Source of the DNA: Acidimicrobiaceae bacterium
GTDB taxonomy: Bacteria; Actinomycetota; Acidimicrobiia; Acidimicrobiales; Microtrichaceae
Direction: 5' to 3'
Assembly (NCBI GenBank): GCA_003514205.1
Contig: DORQ01000119.1
Span: 1-6,310 of the forward strand
Length of the DNA stretch: 6,310 nucleotides
The notes beneath the pieces were generated by a model, which saw nothing but the letters and a program-made list of their open reading frames with translations, was not told where the DNA came from and searched no databases. Made by a program: the position numbers and the translations under genes. Below, in pieces: positions 1 to 4,502 of this stretch; position 1 is the first letter of the stretch; each line of letters starts with the position of its first letter.

Positions 1-257
1 GTGGAGAACCCGAGACAGCCTCTGAGGTGGGGGAGCGGGTGAAGGGAGCGAAGCCACCATGGTCAGATCACAACGAGTGGATTGCTTTGCCGTTGTGGAG
101 CTGTCATTGGTGCACCCCGGCTGATTCCGCGATGGGGGCGGTGATGGAAGTCGAGGTCGATGTATTCGATGAGCAGCGCTCAGATCCGGCGACTGCATCC
201 GACCCTGGTTCTCGGGCAGCACTCGTCATGCACCCCGCCCATGAAATGTGATGCAGC
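1..257. other. Upstream stretch with no recognisable gene
   Basis: I see no recognisable gene here. An open frame of 74 codons on the + strand (27-251) resembles no family I know, has no convincing ribosome binding site, and reads as arginine/proline-poor mixed sequence without domains. The first 42 bases can be read as the tail of a + strand gene ending in TGA at 40-42, but this is too short to judge. A 7-bp inverted repeat (CACAACG at 69-75, CGTTGTG at 91-97, 15-nt loop) is the only structure noticed and has no T-tract. Confidence 0.4.
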
Positions 258-263
258 TAGAGT
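258..263 (+). promoter_or_regulatory. Putative -10 box of a leaderless promoter
   Basis: TAGAGT fits the actinobacterial TANNNT -10 consensus and ends 6 nt before the ATG at 270, so transcription would begin at or next to the start codon. No Shine-Dalgarno sequence precedes the ATG (GTCACCGA), which agrees with a leaderless mRNA. No clear -35 hexamer is visible 16-18 nt upstream. Confidence 0.45.
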
Positions 264-269
264 CACCGA

Positions 270-1115
270 ATGAGCGACGCGCAACGGGACCCATCGTGGT
301 GGCAAGCCTCGGATGGCTTGTGGTACCCGCCCCAAATACCCACTGAACCATCGGCCTGGGGGCCGGAGAACCGTGACCCCGGAGCGATGGAGAATCAGCC
401 AGGGTCTTCAGCGCCCTTCGGTGCAGACCTATGCCGGTTCTGTGGTCGGGGACCGGTTGCCACGGTGAAGTTTGCGAAGCAGGTCGGGATGATCATCGTT
501 CGCAACAACACGACAGTCTCGGGGCCGATGTGCCGCGAGTGTGGGCTTTCGACTGCCCGGTCCTTTCAAGCCACCAACCTGTGGGCAGGTTGGTGGGGGC
601 TGATCTCGTTGGTGGTGAACCCATTCAAGATCCTTGGCAACTTCATGAACTCTCGGAAAGTCAAACGGCTGTCACCTCCGGTTGAGCCGTCCAAATTGGC
701 GCCATTGTCACCGGGACGGCCGCTTTGGCAGCGCCCCGCAATGGCGCTACCGGTCGCATTTGTCATCCTCCTTGGATGGACGATCTACCAGACGTCTAGT
801 CTGAAACGAACGGCTGACCTCGTTGTTGGAGAGTGCATCTCAAGCCGCGTCGCTGGAGGCGTGGCTCGCACGATGGATTGCAGGGATCCTCACGACATGG
901 AGGTGATTGGAGTTGTAGATGATGTGTCAAAAATGGGCGAGCCTACGCAGGGCCCGTGCGACGCTTTGGCGTCCGAACTTCGAGTTCCTGAGATGCCTCT
1001 AGAAGACTTGCAGATTGTGTATTTCCAATCCTCAGACAAAAGCCAGCCCAAGCTGATCTGTGCGGTGAGACGGTTCGATAAACAACCAATGACCGGCCCG
1101 CTCTCGGGAGGGTGA
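270..1115 (+). CDS. Membrane protein with zinc-ribbon-like module and septum-formation-like domain
   Basis: This 281-residue protein has four visible parts. Residues 8-21 carry the PSWWQASDGLWYPP motif common at the N-termini of Acidimicrobiia membrane proteins. Residues 55-91 hold two CxxC pairs (C55/C58 and C88/C91, in CRFCG and MCRECG), a likely zinc-ribbon-like module. It is followed by a GWWG...NPF amphipathic/hydrophobic stretch (105-123) of the kind seen next to this module in other actinobacterial proteins. One clear transmembrane helix spans about 157-174. The C-terminal part (185-266) contains GEC, MDCRDPH and MEV, plus C230 and C264, and resembles the septum-formation domain of actinobacterial secreted proteins. 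The four cysteines there (189, 204, 230, 264) could form two disulfides outside the cell. The zinc module would then be cytoplasmic and the last domain extracytoplasmic. The ATG at 270 is favoured because a -10 box lies just upstream. The function is unknown; a signalling or envelope role is inference. Confidence 0.8.
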   Translation: MSDAQRDPSWWQASDGLWYPPQIPTEPSAWGPENRDPGAMENQPGSSAPFGADLCRFCGRGPVATVKFAKQVGMIIVRNNTTVSGPMCRECGLSTARSFQATNLWAGWWGLISLVVNPFKILGNFMNSRKVKRLSPPVEPSKLAPLSPGRPLWQRPAMALPVAFVILLGWTIYQTSSLKRTADLVVGECISSRVAGGVARTMDCRDPHDMEVIGVVDDVSKMGEPTQGPCDALASELRVPEMPLEDLQIVYFQSSDKSQPKLICAVRRFDKQPMTGPLSGG

Positions 1116-1502
1116 CTAATACCACCGGCATTTCGTGGCACCGTCGGTTGACGTTGGCGCACCGCGGACTGCGCCTCGGTGTGCCGTCGACCCAGGTGTC
1201 GCTCTCGATCGGTTAGCCGCTGAGCAAGTTGAAGTACCCTGCCAGCTCCGGCTGTGACAGCCTCAGGGTTGACCAACCATCAGGTTCCGGCCGGAGATCC
1301 ATCGTCCAATCCGACGACTCCCGCAAACAGAAGGTTCGGCCCCGTCATGATTCATTCGGGCACCGTGCCGTGACCCGCGCGGAACTTGTCTTGTCCGTCT
1401 GCTGCTATCGGCCCCAAGTTCAAGGCTCGGATCCGCTGCCTGGGCGTTCCGGTTGTCCGCCGGTTGTTGGGTGTCGAATTGGTGTTGCCGGGGTATGTGG
1501 CT
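1116..1502. other. Gene-poor stretch, possible decayed coding sequence
   Basis: No intact gene is supported. All frames on both strands are broken by stops or give arginine-rich translations without motifs. A + frame from about 1406 to 1514 reads plausibly protein-like (KFKARIRCLGVPVVRRLLG) but has no start and no family I recognise. The longest open frame (1229-1645, +) is antisense to the helix-turn-helix remnant in its second half and looks spurious. The stretch probably belongs to the decayed region that ends at tRNA-Leu. Confidence 0.4.
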
Positions 1503-1736
1503 TCACCCATAGGCTGAAGGCCAACCGATGTCTGCGCGAACGACCAATGCGCCGAGGGCCTTCGCCCCGCTGGCTACGAGGTCGCGGCGGGCGATCTCAT
1601 AAGCGGTGGTCCGGCCGATCCTTAGAATGGTTGCGGCTTCGTTGATGATGAACAGATCGGGCTTCCATTGGGGCGTCGGGCGGGGTGTCGGAACCTGCTG
1701 TCTGAAATCGGCTTCTCCGACCGCTATCCTTACTTC
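1503..1736 (-). pseudogene. Helix-turn-helix (excisionase/MerR-like) gene remnant
   Basis: The minus strand reads ...LFIINEAATILRIGRTTAYE followed by IARRDLVASGAKALGALVVR and ADI, ending at a TGA at 1503-1505. The pattern INEAA-x-IL-x-IGRTTAYE-x-AR is that of the small helix-turn-helix DNA-binding proteins of the excisionase/HTH_17 type, which control excision of integrated elements or act as small regulators. The frame stays open upstream to a stop at 1797-1799 but contains no ATG, GTG or TTG before the domain. The usual loop-and-strand segment between the helix-turn-helix and the C-terminal RADI is also short. I therefore read it as a 5'-decayed remnant. It is divergent from vapB and its lost start would lie in or near the vapB promoter. 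Alternatives are a gene using a rare start codon or a frameshift I cannot see. Confidence 0.6.
1702..1730 (+). promoter_or_regulatory. Putative vapB promoter (-35 and -10)
   Basis: CTGAAA at 1702-1707 (4 of 6 matches to TTGACA) and TATCCT at 1725-1730 (TANNNT) are separated by 17 nt. Transcription would start near 1737, giving a leader of about 20 nt that contains the AAGGAG ribosome binding site at 1749-1754. The assignment is by consensus only. Confidence 0.5.
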
Positions 1737-1753
1737 AGGTGCATATGTAAGGA
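1727..1753. promoter_or_regulatory. Inverted repeat over the vapB promoter, candidate operator
   Basis: TCCTTAC (1727-1733) and GTAAGGA (1747-1753) form a perfect 7-bp inverted repeat with a 13-nt spacer. It covers the end of the -10 box, the likely transcription start and most of the ribosome binding site. AbrB-type antitoxins usually repress their own operon by binding such palindromes at the promoter, so autoregulation is the natural reading. The same repeat could also fold in the mRNA and hide the ribosome binding site. Confidence 0.45.
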
Positions 1754-1759
1754 GCGATG

Positions 1760-2008
1760 ATGGATGCTGCAGCGAGGGTGTCGTCGAGAGGGCAGATCAC
1801 GGTGCCGAAAGCGGTGCGCGACGCGCTCGGTATCAGCGAGGGTGACGAGGTCGTGTTCCGTGTCGAAAGCAACCGGGCCGTGCTGGCCCGTACCGCGGAT
1901 TTCTTGTCCCTTGCCGGAACGGTGAAAGTCCCGGATGGGAAACGAAACGTGGCGTGGGATGACGTGATCCGCAAAACCCGCACCGCGAGGGCTGCGACCA
2001 TGGCGTGA
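1760..2008 (+). CDS. vapB: AbrB/MazE-fold antitoxin of a VapBC-type pair
   Basis: This 82-residue protein begins with a swapped-hairpin AbrB/SpoVT domain (residues about 4-45: ARVSSRGQITVPKAVRDALG, then GDEVVFRVESNRAVL). The domain binds operator DNA as a dimer. A C-terminal tail (about 46-82, WDDVIRKTRTARAA) would wrap around and inhibit the toxin. Two ATGs stand in tandem at 1757 and 1760. AAGGAG at 1749-1754 lies 2 nt from the first and 5 nt from the second, so I prefer 1760; starting at 1757 adds one methionine. The stop overlaps the GTG start of the downstream PIN toxin by 4 nt (GTGA, 2005-2008), the usual coupled arrangement of antitoxin then toxin. All domain features look intact although the toxin is broken, so it may now act only as a DNA-binding repressor. 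Confidence 0.85.
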   Translation: MDAAARVSSRGQITVPKAVRDALGISEGDEVVFRVESNRAVLARTADFLSLAGTVKVPDGKRNVAWDDVIRKTRTARAATMA

Positions 2009-2406
2009 GCGTTTTCGTTGACACGAACATTCTGGTCCGTCACCTCACCGGCGACCCCGCCGACATGGCAGCACGCGCGACCGCGTTCTGGGCGTCCGAA
2101 CCCGAATTGTTGGTCGCGGACCTGATCGTCGCATAAACGATCTACGTTCTGGAATCGTTCTACAAAACCCCTCGTAGTCAGATAGCGGACGCGATCCGGT
2201 CGCTGCTGGCATTCGCCCCGGTGGTCACCGTCGACCCGGCGTTGTTGTTGCGCTCCGTCGAGGTCTACGAGACCGACCGCCTCGAGTTCGCTGAGGCGTA
2301 CCTCGTTGCGTGCGCAGAGAGCACCGGGGTGATGCGCGTTGCGTCGTTCGACCGGTCCATCGACCGGGTCTTCACGATCGAGCGGATCGAACCGCCCGCA
2401 GGATGA
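2005..2406 (+). pseudogene. vapC: VapC PIN-domain toxin interrupted by an in-frame TAA
   Basis: VapC toxins are Mg-dependent ribonucleases that cleave tRNA or rRNA when freed from VapB. Read through the stop, the frame from GTG 2005 to TGA 2404-2406 gives 133 residues, normal for the family. It starts SVFVDTNILVRHL (first acidic residue D6), continues LLVADLIVA-stop-TIYVLESFY, and ends FAEAYLVA and ASFDRSIDRVF (D116). Codon 44 is TAA at 2134-2136, where the family has the second catalytic acidic residue, a glutamate (usually A-E-T/x-x-Y-V-L). A single GAA-to-TAA change explains it. The third acidic position is E97 where aspartate is usual (F-A-D-A-Y). The 90 codons after the stop remain open and family-like, so the damage is recent or the stop is bypassed. 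A 43-residue product would lack most of the active site. The GTG is translationally coupled to vapB. A sequencing error is the main alternative. Confidence 0.85.
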
Positions 2407-2622
2407 GGGTCGCAAAATGAGTTCTCCAAGCGAACTGGACAGCGATCGAAGCTCTCGAAGCAGCCGAAGTTGGCGAGAGCGACACGGCGCGACCGTAGTT
2501 CGTGGACTCGAACCGGCGCCGGTGATTCTCGTATGAGCTGAGTCGTTTTGCATCGGGTCGGGCATGGGTTGACGTGCCAAGCTAGGTACCGCGAATCCCA
2601 CGATCTTCCACCCCGCAAAAAG
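2407..2622. other. Non-coding stretch between vapC and tRNA-Leu
   Basis: No gene is supported. It contains an inverted repeat GCTCTCG (2451-2457) / CGAGAGC (2474-2480) with a 16-nt loop, possibly a weak transcript end for the vapBC operon though no T-tract follows. It also contains a perfect 12-bp palindrome ACCGGCGCCGGT (2512-2523). Just before and partly overlapping the palindrome, GGACTCGAACC (2504-2514) is identical to the T-arm sequence of the neighbouring tRNA gene (2634-2644) in the same orientation. A short + strand open frame from ATG 2417 to 2536 has no clear ribosome binding site and is serine/arginine-rich; I do not call it. Confidence 0.4.
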
Positions 2623-2704
2623 TGCGGACGGGGGGACTCGAACCCCCACACCCGAAGGCGCCAGGACCTAAACCTGGTGCGTCTGCCAATTCCGCCACGT
2701 CCGC
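2623..2704 (-). tRNA. tRNA-Leu, anticodon UAG
   Basis: The minus strand folds into a complete class II tRNA of 82 nt. The acceptor stem is GCGGACG (2704-2698) with CGTCCGC (2630-2624) and discriminator A at 2623. The D-arm is GCG...CGC with GG in the loop. The anticodon stem CCAGG/CCTGG encloses loop TTTAGGT, placing the anticodon TAG at 2670-2668. A long variable arm of 13 nt (CGCCTTCGGGTGT) is typical of leucine tRNAs. The T-arm is GGGGG-TTCGAGT-CCCCC. It decodes CUA and, by wobble, other CUN codons. The 3' CCA is not encoded, so it must be added enzymatically. The minus strand continues with C and five Ts (2621-2617), a likely end for the transcript. The gene is divergent from clpP, and its 3' end faces the decayed vapBC region, as expected for an integration target. 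Confidence 0.96.
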
Positions 2705-2709
2705 ATGTG

Positions 2710-2741
2710 TGGTTGCGTGAACCGTATCGGCTTCGCAACCA
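2710..2741. repeat. 8-bp inverted repeat around the tRNA-Leu -10 box
   Basis: TGGTTGCG (2710-2717) and CGCAACCA (2734-2741) are perfect complements separated by 16 nt. The repeat lies between tRNA-Leu and clpP and encloses the proposed -10 box of the tRNA promoter. It could be a protein-binding site or a stem-loop. No function can be assigned from sequence alone. Confidence 0.4.
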
Positions 2742-2750
2742 ATAGGCCAA
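2721..2750 (-). promoter_or_regulatory. Putative tRNA-Leu promoter
   Basis: On the minus strand TACGGT (2726-2721) fits the TANNNT -10 pattern, and TTGGCC (2750-2745) matches TTGACA at 4 of 6 positions with an 18-nt spacer. Transcription would begin near 2714, leaving about 10 nt of 5' leader for RNase P to remove. Confidence 0.45.
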
Positions 2751-2759
2751 CGTGGCCTA
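2743..2759. repeat. 6-bp inverted repeat upstream of clpP
   Basis: TAGGCC (2743-2748) and GGCCTA (2754-2759) flank a 5-nt spacer. The repeat overlaps the proposed tRNA-Leu -35 box and lies about 46 bp before the clpP -10 box. It could be an operator for either gene. It does not resemble a ClgR box as I know it. Confidence 0.3.
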
Positions 2760-2804
2760 CCTAGCTCCTCCTCGCCGCGGGTCTGCAACCTCCAACTCAG
2801 CGGC

Positions 2805-2810
2805 TAGCCT
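2805..2810 (+). promoter_or_regulatory. Putative -10 box of clpP, leaderless type
   Basis: TAGCCT fits TANNNT and ends 7 nt before the ATG at 2818, so transcription would begin at or within a base or two of the start codon. There is no Shine-Dalgarno sequence in TTACACCT. A weak -35 candidate is CTGCAA at 2783-2788. The same hexamer precedes prmA at nearly the same distance. Confidence 0.5.
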
Positions 2811-2817
2811 TACACCT

Positions 2818-3420
2818 ATGTCTCTTGAATCGACACTCCCTCCTATCACTGCTTCTGGCGGTTTCGACCCAACCTCAGATGTCTATAACAAGCTGCTGAA
2901 GAACCGCATTGTGATGCTGGGCTCTGAGGTCAACTCCCAAATCGCCAACCTGATCTGCGCGCAACTCCTCCACCTCGAAGGTGAGGACGATGAGAAAGAC
3001 ATCTGGCTCTATATCAACTCCCCAGGTGGCTCAGTGACCGACGGCTTGGCCATCTACGACACCATGAACTTCATCAAGCCACAGGTGGGCACAATCTGCT
3101 TGGGCCTAGCGGCCTCGATGGGCCAGTTCCTGTTGTGCGCTGGTGCTCCCGGCAAGCGCTATGCGCTTCCCAGCGCTCGAATCATGATGCATCAGCCCTC
3201 TGGCGGATTTCAGGGCCAGGCGGCCGACATCAAAATTCAAGCTGAGCAAATGATCTACATCAAGCAGGTCTTGGCGGAGCGAATCGCGGAGCACACAGGC
3301 CAGACAGTGGAGCAGATCCACATCGATTCTGATCGCGACCGCTGGTTCACCGCTCAGCAGGCGAAGGACTACGGCATCATTGACGCTGTCATTGATCGCC
3401 GTGGGGAGATGGGCAAGTAA
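2818..3420 (+). CDS. clpP: ATP-dependent Clp protease proteolytic subunit ClpP
   Basis: ClpP is the serine peptidase chamber that degrades proteins fed to it by ClpX or ClpC ATPases in the cytoplasm. From the ATG at 2818 the protein has 200 residues, normal for the family. It shows YINSPGGSV (65-73), the nucleophile Ser100 in LAASMGQ, His125 in IMMHQPSGG, and Asp174 in [18 protein letters not shown], so the catalytic triad is complete. The frame is open upstream to 2752, but those 22 codons are intergenic in character, and a TAGCCT -10 box sits just before 2818. The first dozen residues are poorly conserved, as expected for a short propeptide or axial loop. Actinobacteria usually carry two clpP genes in tandem near clpX. 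Here there is one copy, with a divergent tRNA gene upstream and a convergent lipoprotein downstream. Other clp genes must lie elsewhere if present. Confidence 0.97.
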   Translation: MSLESTLPPITASGGFDPTSDVYNKLLKNRIVMLGSEVNSQIANLICAQLLHLEGEDDEKDIWLYINSPGGSVTDGLAIYDTMNFIKPQVGTICLGLAASMGQFLLCAGAPGKRYALPSARIMMHQPSGGFQGQAADIKIQAEQMIYIKQVLAERIAEHTGQTVEQIHIDSDRDRWFTAQQAKDYGIIDAVIDRRGEMGK

Positions 3421-3438
3421 CGCTCAGAGCGCCTCGTA

Positions 3439-3463
3439 CTGCCCGAGTCGGGCAGCTGATTTC
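3439..3463. terminator. Hairpin terminator between clpP and the CAP lipoprotein
   Basis: CTGCCCG (3439-3445) and CGGGCAG (3449-3455) form a perfect 7-bp GC-rich stem with a 3-nt loop 18 nt after the clpP stop. It is followed by CTGATTTC, a weak T-tract. It lies between convergent genes and may serve both. A second small stem, CGGG/CCCG at 3463-3474, followed by TGTTT, may help. Confidence 0.6.
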
Positions 3464-3490
3464 GGGCGCTCCCGTGTTTCCGGGCAGCCG

Positions 3491-3940
3491 TTAGCCTCGG
3501 TACACCTCGGCGACGAACATAACCTTGCCTGAGAAGGCCACGCCCACGCCGGCGCTGGTGTATTTCGAGGCGACCATGGTGTCGTAGTGGCGCTGTGAGT
3601 TCAGGAAGTTCCCATGAACCACCTGAATTGACTTGCCATACCCAACGTTTTCGCCCAGGTGGTTCCATTCAGTCCCCATGCCATCGGTGACCTCGGAGTG
3701 CGACATGGTGTTCGCTGCGGCCATTCTTTCAGCCCAGGCTTGTGCCTTGGTTGCTGCCTGCTCATCCCACTGCAAGGGAGCCGCACCAGCCTCAGCACGT
3801 GCCTCGTTGATGAGACCAAGATTCTGAATCGCGATCTCCTTTGGCGTGCATCCCGAGGAGACTGCGCTCAACAGCAAGAACAGCGCAGCGGCGAGAACGA
3901 GCTTTGGTTGAGTTCGAGATGTCTGGAAGTAGTGCAACAC
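3491..3940 (-). CDS. CAP/SCP-domain lipoprotein
   Basis: This 149-residue secreted protein starts with a signal peptide (basic RTQPK, hydrophobic core about 13-27) ending in AVSSGC. Cys31 is a plausible lipidation site, although the -3 residue is serine rather than leucine. The rest is a compact CAP (SCP/YkwD-like) domain: INEARAEAGAAPLQWDEQA (44-62), a possible active-site His81 in MSHSE, GENVGYG (96-102), SQRHYDTMV (115-123) with His118, GVGVAF (131-136), and a final FVAEVYRG. The set of two histidines and two glutamates (H81, E97, H118, E145) that forms the CAP cavity appears to be kept. Such proteins sit on the outer face of the membrane; their bacterial role is poorly known. The start is GTG at 3940, supported by GAGGAG (3954-3949) at 8-nt spacing. 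It lies downstream of, and on the same strand as, the small lipoprotein and rpe, but has its own candidate promoter. Confidence 0.88.
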   Translation of the reverse strand: MLHYFQTSRTQPKLVLAAALFLLLSAVSSGCTPKEIAIQNLGLINEARAEAGAAPLQWDEQAATKAQAWAERMAAANTMSHSEVTDGMGTEWNHLGENVGYGKSIQVVHGNFLNSQRHYDTMVASKYTSAGVGVAFSGKVMFVAEVYRG

Positions 3941-3994
3941 GTTTGGTGCTCCTCAACACGTTCGAGGGTCGGGTTCCTCGGTCGGCTCGAACCG

Positions 3995-4023
3995 ACTCTA
4001 TTACGGTTTCATGACGATTTCAC
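3995..4023 (-). promoter_or_regulatory. Putative promoter of the CAP lipoprotein gene
   Basis: On the minus strand GTGAAA (4023-4018) and TAGAGT (4000-3995) are separated by 17 nt. The -35 overlaps the stop codon of the preceding lipoprotein gene. An alternative -10, TAATAG, overlaps by a few bases. The leader of about 50 nt contains an imperfect 16-bp palindrome at 3981-3996 and the GAGGAG ribosome binding site. Confidence 0.45.
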
Positions 4024-4502
4024 GAGCCTTCGAGATTCGTTCCACAATTCTTCGCCGCGTACTCGGCAATGTTCTGGGCGGGATCTTTGATTTCGGTCAG
4101 CTTGTCGTTCAGGGCAGCAAGATCAACAGGCGCGCTGTGGCCTTCAAGCTCGTCGAACTTCAAGAGGGCCTTGATTGCGGTGGAAAGCGTGTCGATGAGC
4201 AATCGCAGGTCGTCAAAGATCTCCGCTGGCGCGAGGTCCTGCAGTTTCCGTAGATCCTTGAGCTTTGCCTCAATTGCCTTCTGGTCACGGATCCGAATCG
4301 CTTCGACGAGCTCAGTGAGTTGATAGTTGCTCCGAAGGTTTCCGCAGAAATCAACGGTCGGGTCGCTGCATGCAGCGGAGGGAATCAGCAATCCGAAGGT
4401 GCACAGCACCGGTACAGCGCGGACTCGCTGCCAACGACTCGTCGCAGGCCTCAGGGAGGCCTCACACCTGCCGTGCCGTGGTCTGTCTAGGAGTCTGCGC
4501 AC
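4020..4502 (-). CDS. Small putative lipoprotein of unknown function
   Basis: This 160-residue protein has an arginine-rich N-region (residues 2-28), a short hydrophobic segment (about 29-41) and IPSAAC, so Cys45 fits a lipobox. The mature part is mostly helical by composition, with DFCGNLRSNYQL, charged KAIEAKLKDLRKLQDLAPAE, a central hydrophobic helix, and a final NIAEYAAKNCG. Cys52 or Cys53 and the penultimate-region cysteine could form one disulfide. Similar CG...NCG secreted proteins occur in Acidimicrobiia as hypothetical proteins; I know no function. The only starts before the signal peptide are GTG 4502, with GAGAAG (4515-4510) 7 nt upstream, and nothing else; later GTG/TTG codons would destroy the signal. 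The start overlaps the end of rpe by 16 bp, so translation is probably coupled to rpe. Confidence 0.75.
   Translation of the reverse strand: MRRLLDRPRHGRCEASLRPATSRWQRVRAVPVLCTFGLLIPSAACSDPTVDFCGNLRSNYQLTELVEAIRIRDQKAIEAKLKDLRKLQDLAPAEIFDDLRLLIDTLSTAIKALLKFDELEGHSAPVDLAALNDKLTEIKDPAQNIAEYAAKNCGTNLEGS

Noticed and set aside
27..251. 74-codon open frame at the left edge
   Set aside because: No family resemblance, no convincing ribosome site, and it ends just before the -10 box of the next gene. I could not support it as a gene.
890..1276. 128-codon open frame on the - strand
   Set aside because: It is antisense to the end of the first membrane protein and extends into the gene-poor region without recognisable motifs.
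1229..1645. 138-codon open frame on the + strand
   Set aside because: It has no ribosome site, an arginine/glycine-rich translation, and is antisense to the helix-turn-helix remnant over its last third.
2221..2406. 61-codon open frame starting at GTG inside vapC
   Set aside because: It is the C-terminal part of the broken VapC frame. There is no ribosome site to support independent translation.
2480..2560. Possible second tRNA on the - strand near 2500
   Set aside because: Only the T-loop-like GGTTCGAGTCC is present. The T-stem does not pair beyond two bases and no acceptor or anticodon stem can be formed.
1735..2649. 304-codon open frame on the - strand
   Set aside because: It runs antisense through vapB, vapC and into the tRNA-Leu gene. 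It is arginine-rich with no recognisable motif and is a high-GC shadow frame.
2752..2817. N-terminal extension of clpP to GTG 2752
   Set aside because: The extra 22 residues are not ClpP-like, no ribosome site precedes them, and a -10 box lies within them just before ATG 2818.
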